A stretch of 64,000 nt of DNA from PWXP01 sp040772845. Lineage in GTDB: Bacteria > Planctomycetota > Planctomycetia > Pirellulales > Thermoguttaceae. Both the position numbers and the translations under genes were made by a program. Where the stretch lies: assembly GCA_040772845.1 (NCBI GenBank), contig JAXGXG010000001.1, positions 7,192,001 through 7,256,000 of the forward strand, given 5' to 3'. The notes below the pieces were generated by a model. It had not been told where the DNA came from and made no database searches. It was given only the letters and a program-made list of their open reading frames with translations. This document shows positions 27,074-34,936 of this stretch, piece by piece. Position 1 is the stretch's first letter. The number at the start of each line of letters is the position of its first letter.

Positions 27074-29206
27074 CTATGGCCTGGCAACGGGCGTTGCCTC
27101 AAACACCAGTACTTCAAATGGTTCGAGTTCGATGCGTTTCTGTTCGTTAGCACCCATCCGGAGCGAGCCGATCCGTTGCCCCGGACGCGGCGATTCCAAC
27201 TGGTAATCGGTCAGATACTCGCGGGGAAGCTCGAAATCTCGTGCCAGGTTCAGGTCGTAACTGGCCGGCGTTTCCGACGGATTGCGCAGCACGACGATCC
27301 CCTTCCGAGGCGACCACGAAGCAAAGCCGTACACCTCGCCTGCGCCGGGATCGCCGCCAATCCAGTGTGCATCGGCAAGGACGTCGGCATTCTCACGCGA
27401 CCATCGTGCGGCGCAGGCCAGGGTGTCCCACATGCCACCGGTGAGCAGGTGGGGCGAGATATACAGTTCCTGCAACCCGGTGCCGCTGCCGAAGAAGGTC
27501 CACATCTCATGGGCGACCGAGGCTTCATCCCGATCCATACGGCTCGGGTTTGCCCGGTCCCCGATGCATGGGCCGTGAAGCATGAGCGAATTGAGCGGGT
27601 ACAGCGGCGCTCGCCGCACGATACGCTGGCAGGCCGACATGTCGCGATAGGTGATCCACTGCTCTCGGCCATTTCCCGGACCGTGGAACTCGGTATCTGC
27701 TCCCTGCCGCCAGATACTGTCTGCATAGAAGGTCCAGTAGGGCGAGGGCCAGGTGCCCACCGTGGCGCTGATGAACAGGTCGGGACGCTGTTGGCGGAGT
27801 TCTCCGGTGAGAGCAAGCACGGAGTCGATGTCATTTGCCAATTCTCGCTGTGCCCCGGAGACGTTGCAGCCAGCTCCCATTCCGTCGAATTTGAAGAACG
27901 CCACCCCGTACTGTCGCATCATCTTCAGGCAGACACTGCGAAAGGCATTGCGGTATTTCGGCCCCGACATGGCGAAGCCGCGATCGTTCGTCTCGTATCC
28001 CTGCGACTTGCCGTGCTCCAGACGGAGTGCCTTTGGCTTGCCGTAGCCGCCCCAAGGCGAGATCCAGACGCCTTGGCTTGCCCCGAATGCCTCCCCAGCC
28101 TTCCTGGTGGCGGAAAAGCCGTTCGGGAACCCGTGGTGGAACTCCCATAGCGAATTGAAATCGTCCCAGCCATCGTCCCAGACAAAGGCGTCGAGCGTCA
28201 CGCCCCGCTTCCGTACCAATTCTCGCCCGATGAACGCGATGGTTTCAAGCGATTCAGCTTCGGTCATGCGGTGGTCGGGACGGCCGATATTCAAATGGTA
28301 CCAGGAATTGTAGTGCAGAAACGGGCGATACGGATGCGCCCGCCGACGTTCCAGGTGATAGAGGAACGCGCGGCGAAGCTGACCGGGCGGTGTGATGCCG
28401 ACGGACGCATCGAGTGCCACTGTCTGCGCCGCGGCGAGACCCGGTCGGGACCGGCCGCCGGTCACGCGATCGCCTTCCACACGATTGATTGCAAGCGGGT
28501 GCTCGCACGCAAGAAACCACCGATCTGCCACCACCGGCGAGCCGTCCACTTCGCCACATACCTTTGCGCCGGGAATGCATGCATCGAGCACAATGAACTC
28601 CGTAAGCGGCAGGCCGTCGGCGCCAGCCGTGAGTACGGCGCGCATCGTCACGCCGTTCGAGCCGTCTCGCAACTCGGCCGACCAGGCCACAGTAAAGGCC
28701 GGCGATGCTGACGTAAACGTCGCTGCGATCCGATGGCCGGCAAACCGATCTTCCGCACGAGGCGACTTCGCATCGCTCGTAAGCCGAATCACCTCGACCG
28801 GCGTATGCTCCATCTCGGAGGACGAAACACTACGCCCATCCTGCAGTACGACCCGGAATAACTCGCCGCCGGCAACAGCTCCAGCCGAAGGTTCGGCCGG
28901 GGTCGAGATGCGCACGAGCCGTGGCGGGCCGTTCGAAGCATTCCACACCGCACGGACGGCACGATTCGACAAGGTGACCTGGGACGCCTCGGAAGCGACT
29001 TGCGCCGGCCCGGGCGCCTGCCCCGGATATTCGACAGCAAGCGAAGCCGGCGCCGCAAACGGCGCAGCCAGAACAATGGCCGACACAAGTGTTGCGAGGC
29101 ATGGCGGCAGAGGGCGATACACAGGGCTGTGAGTCCAGGTAGCCGCAGGCCAGGGTGAAGAACCATGGCGCGGATCGCGCATCGAAACGAACGTCGTAGT
29201 CTTCAT
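27074..29206 (-). CDS. Secreted GH27/GH36-like alpha-galactosidase-type protein
   Basis: A 710-residue exported protein. After a long N-terminal region with a hydrophobic segment (LATLVSAIVLAAPFAAPASLA) a beta-sandwich domain runs to about residue 300, then a barrel with DAFVWDDGWDDFNSLW, GVWISPWGGYG, and VAFFKFDGMGAG in which Asp441 is in the nucleophile position of clan GH-D enzymes. ADTEFHGPG and IVVLRNPSETPASYDL fit the later barrel and C-terminal beta domain. Alpha-galactosidase is the usual activity; other alpha-glycosides are possible. Start 29206 is uncertain (29182 is an alternative). A set of repeated TGCGACAC motifs lies upstream. Confidence 0.7.
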   Translation of the reverse strand: MKTTTFVSMRDPRHGSSPWPAATWTHSPVYRPLPPCLATLVSAIVLAAPFAAPASLAVEYPGQAPGPAQVASEASQVTLSNRAVRAVWNASNGPPRLVRISTPAEPSAGAVAGGELFRVVLQDGRSVSSSEMEHTPVEVIRLTSDAKSPRAEDRFAGHRIAATFTSASPAFTVAWSAELRDGSNGVTMRAVLTAGADGLPLTEFIVLDACIPGAKVCGEVDGSPVVADRWFLACEHPLAINRVEGDRVTGGRSRPGLAAAQTVALDASVGITPPGQLRRAFLYHLERRRAHPYRPFLHYNSWYHLNIGRPDHRMTEAESLETIAFIGRELVRKRGVTLDAFVWDDGWDDFNSLWEFHHGFPNGFSATRKAGEAFGASQGVWISPWGGYGKPKALRLEHGKSQGYETNDRGFAMSGPKYRNAFRSVCLKMMRQYGVAFFKFDGMGAGCNVSGAQRELANDIDSVLALTGELRQQRPDLFISATVGTWPSPYWTFYADSIWRQGADTEFHGPGNGREQWITYRDMSACQRIVRRAPLYPLNSLMLHGPCIGDRANPSRMDRDEASVAHEMWTFFGSGTGLQELYISPHLLTGGMWDTLACAARWSRENADVLADAHWIGGDPGAGEVYGFASWSPRKGIVVLRNPSETPASYDLNLARDFELPREYLTDYQLESPRPGQRIGSLRMGANEQKRIELEPFEVLVFEATPVARP

Positions 29207-29311
29207 GATGATCGTCCACGTGCGTTGGCGGATCGTATTGCGACAGGCAGAACCGGGCTGCCGCGAATGGTTCATTCAGCAGGCATGATTATAGCACTTG
29301 CGACGTCGAGC

Positions 29312-29353
29312 CGCGTCGCAGTTCTGTCCGCACGTGTCGCAAATCGTGTCGCA
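29312..29353. promoter_or_regulatory. Direct repeats, possible AraC-type operator
   Basis: CGCGTCGCA at 29312, CGTGTCGCA at 29333 and CGTGTCGCA at 29345. The first two are 21 bases apart (two helical turns), the spacing used by many AraC-family dimers, and the third follows 12 bases later. They lie 105-150 bases upstream of the GH27/36-like start and just downstream of the araC-type gene, all on the minus strand. The link to that regulator is inferred. Confidence 0.35.
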
Positions 29354-29457
29354 TTCTCGTCCGGGCAGGTCGCGGTTGCTGCCGAGTTGAAACTCGCACA
29401 TCAGGCCGATGCGAACAAGCCGTGGGATGAGCCTCATGCCGTAACCCGGATGCTGAT

Positions 29458-30309
29458 TCAAGAAGGCTCACCATCGAAAGCGGGTACGATTGCCTCACAC
29501 CTGCGATAGTCGGGGCCGGCGCGCCGATCGTCAGAAGGGGTGCAACCGTATCGCTCGCGGTAGTCCCGGCTCAGTTCCTGCACGCGCGAATAGCCGACGC
29601 GTAACGCGATCTCGGTCATGGTCAAGCTGGAAAGCTGCACCAGGCCGCGAGCATGACTGAGGCGGATTTGCTTGACGCGTTTCATCGGTGAGACGCCTAC
29701 GGCCAGGTGGCACGCCCGCACGATACTGCGCTGTGACATCCCGGTAAGTCGGCGGAGGTATTTCAGATCGATCGGTTCGGCCGGATTGCGGCGCACGTGA
29801 TTCTCGATGTCCCACCACACCCGCGTCGGACGCTCGACGCAATGGTTGTGGGAGTCGCGTGGCAAGAGATCGGCCAGACATTGGAGCAATAGGACATGGA
29901 CCCGCAAGTGTCGCAACAGGGGCGGCATATCGGTCGCACGCCAGGTATGGAACAACTGCTCCATCCGCTCGACCGTTTCCGGCTTGATCGGCAGAACTCG
30001 CTGGTCGAGTGGCGGAGGCGGAATGGCCACGGCCAGAAAGTTGACCGTGTAGAACGTCCAGGGCGCCTTGCGCACCACGCCCTGGACGGGTTCGTCGTCG
30101 CAGTACCAGATCGCCTGGCCGGCGCCAAAATGCTGCATGACTCCGCCGGCCCACTGCTGCACTTCCCCTTCCACCACCACTTGAATCAGGTGGCCGGGCA
30201 ACGATTGCGCTTTGAACCGCACCTGCTCGGGACGGCAGATGCGGTCGACCAGCATAACCTCGTCAAGCAGTGCCCCACAGAGCGGTGCGTTGGAGTCGGC
30301 AAGGCTCAT
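29458..30309 (-). CDS. AraC family transcriptional regulator
   Basis: A 283-residue regulator. The N-terminal half is a cupin-like sensor (LPGHLIQVVVEGEVQQWAGG, HFGAGQAIWY). The C-terminal 100 residues contain two helix-turn-helix units: LKYLRRLTGMSQRSIVRACHLAVGVSP and MTEIALRVGYSRVQELSRDYRERYGCTPS, the AraC signature. It starts 19 bases after the GH29 fucosidase gene and precedes the GH27/36-like gene on the same strand, so it likely controls this minus-strand half of the polysaccharide locus, with a sugar as the effector. Confidence 0.9.
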   Translation of the reverse strand: MSLADSNAPLCGALLDEVMLVDRICRPEQVRFKAQSLPGHLIQVVVEGEVQQWAGGVMQHFGAGQAIWYCDDEPVQGVVRKAPWTFYTVNFLAVAIPPPPLDQRVLPIKPETVERMEQLFHTWRATDMPPLLRHLRVHVLLLQCLADLLPRDSHNHCVERPTRVWWDIENHVRRNPAEPIDLKYLRRLTGMSQRSIVRACHLAVGVSPMKRVKQIRLSHARGLVQLSSLTMTEIALRVGYSRVQELSRDYRERYGCTPSDDRRAGPDYRRCEAIVPAFDGEPS

Positions 30310-30328
30310 TTCGCAATGGATCGGTCGT

Positions 30329-31672
30329 TCAGGTCAATCGGATGACTCGGACCACGGTATTCGTTCCGTAAGGGAATCCGGTGCAGTCGACGGTCAGGCT
30401 GTCGCTTTCCTGTTGGAACTTGAGCGCCTCGCCGTTGTCGATCCACTCGGCCTTGTTGAACTTCTGCGGCAGGCCCTTGAACGTTCGCGGCCCCTTGCCG
30501 CCGACCTCCAGCGTTACGTTTGCATCGCCACGAATCCCCAGATCGTGGATGAACAGGTACACGGCCTTGTCGGTCGCCAAGGCGAAATCGTGTCCCTTGC
30601 ATTCGACCGTCAACGGCTTGCCGTCGTACACGACCTCTTCGTGCATGCGGACCCAATCACCGCTTCGGCCCAGTGCGGCGGCCTCGTACTGCGGAATCGC
30701 GCCTTCGGCCGTTGGGCCGACGTTCAGCAAGTAGTTGGCGCCGACCTTCCGGCAGGCGCACAGGTTTTCGATGATCTCCTTGGGCGACTGGTAGCAGAAG
30801 TCGTTCTTGCCGATTCCCCAGTGCCGGTTCATCGTCTGGCACATCTCGGCCGCGACGTACTTCGGCATACCGCGGCGGTCCATGGGCGTGGGCCGTCCCT
30901 GCTCGAATGTGGTGCTGTCGATTTCCGGATTGCCTACCTTGCCCCGCTGGTGCAGGCCCGTGTTGTTGATGATCATGGCCTCCGGCTGGAGCTTGCGGAT
31001 CATGCCGTAGAGGCGGTCTTCCTTCCAATCGGCGTCCTTCTTGCTCCAGTTGCCGTCGAACCACAGGCCGCCCAGCGGCCCGTAGTGGGTGCAGAGCACC
31101 TCGACGGACTTGTACAGATAGTCGAGATATGCGTTGAAGTCGCCGTTGAACTCCGGGTGATGCCAGTCCAACGTCGTGTGGTACAGAAAGGGGACGATCC
31201 CCTCGGCTCGGCAGCCGGTGACGAAGTCTTCGATCAGATCGCGTTTTGCGGCGCTGTGCGGAGCATCGTAGTCCGACAGACCGCGCGTATCGTAAAGGCT
31301 GAAGCCCTCATGGTGGCGTGAAGTGAGCGTGATGTATTTCATACCGGCCTGTTTGGCCACCTGGGCGATCTTCCGCCCGTCGAAATCCTTTGCGGTGAAC
31401 GTTGCGGCGAGCTTCTGGTACTCCTCGACCGGAATCTTCTCGCGGTGCATTACCCATTCGCCGCGCCCCAACTGAGAATAGAGTCCCCAGTGGATGAACA
31501 TGCCGTAGCCGAGTCGCTCAAACCGTGCAACACGAGGCTCGGGCGTGGGGATTGTATCCGCGGCCCCCTCGATGCTGTCGGCGGCGATCGAGCGGTGAAC
31601 GGCTCCAGCAGCCAACCCAGACAACGTGAACGCGGCAGACTTCAGCAACATTACGCGGCGGTTGATCGACAC
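30329..31672 (-). CDS. Exported alpha-L-fucosidase (GH29)
   Basis: A 447-residue GH29 fucosidase. NRRVMLLKSAAFTLSGLAAGA looks like a Tat-type or Sec signal. The barrel shows YGMFIHWGLYSQLG, LTSRHHEGFSLYDT, and the nucleophile Asp206 in GLWFDGNW, then GANYLLNVGPTAEG. No extra C-terminal carbohydrate-binding domain is as large as in the other fucosidase of the window. Start GTG 31672 is chosen because AAAGGAG lies just upstream; the open frame extends to 31699. The AraC gene follows 19 bases after the stop. Confidence 0.92.
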   Translation of the reverse strand: MSINRRVMLLKSAAFTLSGLAAGAVHRSIAADSIEGAADTIPTPEPRVARFERLGYGMFIHWGLYSQLGRGEWVMHREKIPVEEYQKLAATFTAKDFDGRKIAQVAKQAGMKYITLTSRHHEGFSLYDTRGLSDYDAPHSAAKRDLIEDFVTGCRAEGIVPFLYHTTLDWHHPEFNGDFNAYLDYLYKSVEVLCTHYGPLGGLWFDGNWSKKDADWKEDRLYGMIRKLQPEAMIINNTGLHQRGKVGNPEIDSTTFEQGRPTPMDRRGMPKYVAAEMCQTMNRHWGIGKNDFCYQSPKEIIENLCACRKVGANYLLNVGPTAEGAIPQYEAAALGRSGDWVRMHEEVVYDGKPLTVECKGHDFALATDKAVYLFIHDLGIRGDANVTLEVGGKGPRTFKGLPQKFNKAEWIDNGEALKFQQESDSLTVDCTGFPYGTNTVVRVIRLT

Positions 31673-31869
31673 GGCGACTCCTTTATGCCTCGGGTTCATG
31701 GTTCGTCAGACAAACGGTGACTTGCATACCACCTGCATGATACGTCGATTATGTCCCAAACGGGACAGAAAATCCAGAACCGGCTGCAAAACGGGAAACC
31801 GTCTTATTGGAGGACGCTATTGGTCCATTCAGGCCGCCCTCGCGGATTGACGCCGCCTTGGACGACGGG

Positions 31870-31897
31870 TTGTCCCGGAATTGCCTTGCGGTATACT
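31870..31897 (+). promoter_or_regulatory. Sigma70-like promoter of the PEBP gene
   Basis: TTGTCC, 16 bases, TATACT, 40 bases before the PEBP ATG. The TATACTGG core is shared with the tRNA-Gly promoter. Confidence 0.55.
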
Positions 31898-31937
31898 GGA
31901 AGTGGTGAGTAACCCATCCTATTGAAGGGGGTGTCCC

Positions 31938-32543
31938 ATGAAAACAAGTCACGTTATGTATTGCATTTGTTGCTCGGCCGCGATTGTCCTTGGCTTCATC
32001 GCGACAGGTTGTGCTTCGGAAGCGGATCCCCAAACGAACGAACAAGGAGGAATACCGATGACCCTTGAGTTGACCAGCACGGCATTTGCCGCAGGAAAAC
32101 CGATCCCTGCCAAATACACAGGAGAAGGCGAGGACGTTTCTCCGCCGCTCTCCTGGTCCGGCCTGCCGGAAGGAACGAAGGAGCTTGCCCTGATCTGCGA
32201 CGATCCCGATGCGCCGACCGAAGAACCGTGGGTGCATTGGGTTATGTACAAGATTCCCGCTGAGGCCGCCAGTCTGCCCGAGGCCGTGCCCCAGAAACCG
32301 CGGCTAGAGCAACCCTCGGGTGCTATGCAGGGGAAGAACTCGTGGACAAGCGGCGAGCTGATCGGCTATCGCGGGCCGATGCCGCCGGTGGGTCACGGTA
32401 CGCACCACTATTACTTCAAGCTCTATGCACTCGATGCTGAACTGGCCGTCGAACCGGGCCTCACAAAGAATCAGTTGCTCAAACAGATGCAGGGACGAAT
32501 CCTGGCGCAAGGCGAGTTGATCGGGACCTACCAGCGGGAATGA
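31938..32543 (+). CDS. PEBP (YbhB/YbcL) family lipoprotein
   Basis: A 201-residue phosphatidylethanolamine-binding-protein family member. The N-terminus has a lipobox (IATGCAS), so it is exported and lipid-anchored. The PEBP core shows FAAGKPIPAKYTGEGEDVSPPLSW, ICDDPDAP, WVHWVMYKIP, and GHGTHHYYFKLYALD, which form the anion-binding pocket. Bacterial members have no settled role. ATG 31938 follows AAGGGGG, and a promoter lies 40 bases upstream. Confidence 0.92.
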   Translation: MKTSHVMYCICCSAAIVLGFIATGCASEADPQTNEQGGIPMTLELTSTAFAAGKPIPAKYTGEGEDVSPPLSWSGLPEGTKELALICDDPDAPTEEPWVHWVMYKIPAEAASLPEAVPQKPRLEQPSGAMQGKNSWTSGELIGYRGPMPPVGHGTHHYYFKLYALDAELAVEPGLTKNQLLKQMQGRILAQGELIGTYQRE

Positions 32544-32592
32544 GCCCGTTGGCGCCCCGCGCAATGAAACGCTTCTGCAACGTTCGCCCGAT

Positions 32593-33273
32593 TCAAGACG
32601 CCGCCTGGAACGAATCGAGTGTCTTGCGAACCAGGGGCAGGACGTTGTCCTGGTCCGCGTCCGGATACTGAATGACGCAGGTGGCGGAAAACCCTTTTCC
32701 CGTCAGCACGTAGACAAGGCACGTGTGGCCGACGTTCTGGGCATCGGTATAGCGGATCATATTGCCAAGGCCCGTGTTCTCGCCGAACTTCCGGCTGTGC
32801 GGTGCTCCCGTCTGGATGTTGCTTGCCTGCAAGTCGCCAAAGGAGTTGGCGACCGATTCCGTCAGGATGGCCAACGCCTGCTTCTGGGCGTCCTCGTCGA
32901 GCGTGCCGCCCAGGTCGTGGATGAGCATGGTGTAGCCCAGTTCGTGGATCAATCGAACGATCCCCGCACCGTCTTCAGGATCGCGCTGGATAACGGCAGG
33001 TCGTTCGTATGCGAAGCTGAGGTTCGGCATGCGATAGCGCTGGGTGGGTGCGATGCGGACGGCAACCTGATACTCGGTATCGGGGTTCTTCTCGCTGCGG
33101 AGTTTCACGACCCGATTCCCCTCGACCAGGAAGCTCTCGCCGTTGATGAGCAGTTCATAGGTAATGCTCTGCTCTGTTTCCGACTCGGCCGGTGCGACCG
33201 CCTGCCCCGAAGCCCAGACGGACCATACTCCAAGTGCCGACACGCAGAAAAGACCAATCCCCGTTCGATACAT
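32593..33273 (-). CDS. Secreted protein of unknown function
   Basis: A 226-residue protein with an N-terminal signal peptide (TGIGLFCVSALGVWSVWASG). The mature part begins with a compact beta hairpin (YELLINGESFLVEGNRVVKL) and continues as alpha/beta with two late cysteines (HTCLVYV, SATCVIQYP). I do not recognise a family. ATG 33273 follows AGGAGGGGG. It is convergent with the PEBP gene, 49 bases between stops. Confidence 0.6.
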   Translation of the reverse strand: MYRTGIGLFCVSALGVWSVWASGQAVAPAESETEQSITYELLINGESFLVEGNRVVKLRSEKNPDTEYQVAVRIAPTQRYRMPNLSFAYERPAVIQRDPEDGAGIVRLIHELGYTMLIHDLGGTLDEDAQKQALAILTESVANSFGDLQASNIQTGAPHSRKFGENTGLGNMIRYTDAQNVGHTCLVYVLTGKGFSATCVIQYPDADQDNVLPLVRKTLDSFQAAS

Positions 33274-33469
33274 AGAATCCCCCTCCTGCCGGAAGGGCCT
33301 CACAATTGTCTCAACGTATCTCCTGTATCTACCCTACCAAAAGCGGGGCCATTCTGCCAAGTGAAAAACTGGACTCTTCCATTTCTGGCGGCTTGGCCGC
33401 CATGGTTGGAGTCCCGCCTTTACGGACTGTCCGGCTTAGGCGCTGATACAAGACGCTGCAAGAAAGGGC

Positions 33470-33494
33470 CACCGGCCGGCTCGCCCGGCCGGTG
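33470..33494. repeat. Perfect 10-bp GC-rich inverted repeat
   Basis: CACCGGCCGG and CCGGCCGGTG separated by 5 bases. It lies 40 bases before the larger hairpin in the same non-coding region. Confidence 0.65.
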
Positions 33495-33534
33495 CCATGG
33501 TCAGTAAACCACACGAGGCCAGGCCACCAAAAGG

Positions 33535-33589
33535 CTTTCCTCCAGGGCATTGCTGCCGCCGAAGGCAGCAGCAATGCCCTGAAGGAAAG
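33535..33589. repeat. Long hairpin, 22-position stem
   Basis: CTTTCCT and CAGGGCATTGCTGC (33535-33556, one unpaired C between) pair with GCAGCAATGCCCTG and AGGAAAG (33568-33589); the loop is 11 bases. Only one position of the 22 mismatches. The strength and isolation from coding sequence suggest a REP/MITE-like element or a structured RNA. Confidence 0.7.
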
Positions 33590-33760
33590 GGGTGGTCGTG
33601 AGCACCGCCGTTAGCCAACAGACCACCGCTCCGGCCGGACGAGCCACACGGTGGCGGGGGGCGCGTAAGGCGGGCCATTGGCCTCCGGCCACTGTTCCCT
33701 ACAATAGATGCAAAGTCCGGTGGCTTTCTTTCCTCTGTCCCTTTGCCGGTATTCATTGCC

Positions 33761-34465
33761 ATGCTGCCTGCCCCCCCACTCGACGTACTTGTGGTCGCTC
33801 CGCACCCGGACGATGCCGAACTAGGCATGGGCGGGGCAATCATGCAGTTCCGATCCGAAGGGCTCTCTGTCGGCGTACTCGACCTGACCAACGGCGAGCC
33901 GACGCCCTACGGATCTCCCGAAATCCGCGCGAGCGAAACGGCGGCGGCCACGGCCATTCTGGGGCTCGATTGGCGGGGGAATCTGGGCCTGAACAACCGC
34001 AGTCTGGAACATACCTTGGAGGCCCGGGCCCAGTTGGCCGGTGTATTTCGGCAGGCACGCCCCCGATGGGTTTTCGCCCCGTATTGGACCGATGCGCATC
34101 CCGACCACACGGCGGCCACCGAGCTTGTCGAAGCCGCGCGATTCTGGGCGAAGCTCACGAAGACCGATCTGCCTGGCCAGCCGCACTATCCCGAACGCGT
34201 TCTCTATTACTACGCTTTCCATCTGCGGCAAGTACCGCAACCGGCCATGGTGCTCGACATTAGTGAATACTGGGAGGCGAAAGAGGCAGCCATTCGCTGC
34301 TACGAGAGCCAGTTCATTACCGGCCGGCCCACCGAGTCGCCCACGCTGATCGACCGGTTGCGGCACATGGCGTCGACGTGGGGATTCCTGATCGGCGCCA
34401 AGTACGGCGAACCCTTCGCCAGTCGCGAACCGATCGGCCTGACCAGCTTGCGAGGGCTGAGTTGA
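33761..34465 (+). CDS. bshB1: BshB1-type bacillithiol biosynthesis deacetylase (PIG-L family)
   Basis: A 234-residue zinc deacetylase of the PIG-L family. VVAPHPDDAELGMGGAI has the HPDD zinc/catalytic motif, DAHPDH the third zinc ligand region, and the C-terminus KYGEPFASREPIGL is characteristic of BshB1, which removes the acetyl group from GlcNAc-malate in bacillithiol synthesis. bshA and bshC are not in the window, so bacillithiol itself is inferred; other GlcNAc conjugates are possible. ATG 33761 begins at the family N-terminus (an earlier TTG at 33743 is in frame). The trmL gene follows 1 base after its stop. Confidence 0.85.
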   Translation: MLPAPPLDVLVVAPHPDDAELGMGGAIMQFRSEGLSVGVLDLTNGEPTPYGSPEIRASETAAATAILGLDWRGNLGLNNRSLEHTLEARAQLAGVFRQARPRWVFAPYWTDAHPDHTAATELVEAARFWAKLTKTDLPGQPHYPERVLYYYAFHLRQVPQPAMVLDISEYWEAKEAAIRCYESQFITGRPTESPTLIDRLRHMASTWGFLIGAKYGEPFASREPIGLTSLRGLS

Positions 34466-34466
34466 T

Positions 34467-34931
34467 ATGCACGTCGTTCTCTATCAGCCGGAAATCCATT
34501 ACAACACCGGCAGCGTGGGCCGTACGTGCGTCGCACTGGGCGCGAAGTTGTGGCTCGTGCGGCCGCTCGGATTCCGACTGGACGACAAGCACCTGCGGCG
34601 CGCCGGGATGGATTACTGGAAGCATCTCGATTATGAAGTGATGGCCGATTGGTCTGCCTTGTGCGAACGGTTGGCTCCGGCGCAGATGTGGTTCTTCACG
34701 AAGACGGCCCGCCGACCGTATACCGACGCGCCATTCGAATCGGATCCGATTCTCGTGTTCGGCTCCGAATCGACAGGGCTTCCGCCAAGCCTGCTCCAAG
34801 CTCATCCGGATCGCTGCCTGCGCATTCCCATCCATGCCAACGCCCGAAGCCTGAACCTCTCGGTCAGCGTGGCCGTGGCCGCGTTTGAGGCACAGCGGCA
34901 AACAGATGCCGGCAGGTCGTTGACGCCTTAG
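34467..34931 (+). CDS. trmL: tRNA (cytidine/uridine-34 2'-O)-methyltransferase, TrmL
   Basis: A 154-residue SPOUT methyltransferase of the TrmL (YibK) type, which methylates the wobble ribose of certain leucine tRNAs. NTGSVGRTCVALGAKLWLVRPLGF, DDKHLRRAGMDYW, LVFGSESTGLP, and ARSLNLSVSVAVAAFE are the three trefoil-knot motifs. The length is that of the minimal family. It begins directly after bshB1 and ends 5 bases before the stop of the convergent DUF2207 gene. Confidence 0.93.
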   Translation: MHVVLYQPEIHYNTGSVGRTCVALGAKLWLVRPLGFRLDDKHLRRAGMDYWKHLDYEVMADWSALCERLAPAQMWFFTKTARRPYTDAPFESDPILVFGSESTGLPPSLLQAHPDRCLRIPIHANARSLNLSVSVAVAAFEAQRQTDAGRSLTP

Positions 34932-34936
34932 ACGGA

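Larger units (their letters stand above)
33274..33760. other. Non-coding region rich in long hairpins
   Basis: Nearly 490 bases with no credible gene between the secreted unknown (minus) and the bshB1-type gene (plus). It holds at least two strong hairpins, listed separately, and other smaller inverted repeats (GGCGG...CCGCC at about 33390). Confidence 0.5.

Noticed and set aside
25793..28150. 785-codon open frame on the plus strand
   Set aside because: Antisense to the URO-D-like and GH27/36-like genes; long because of GC bias at third positions.
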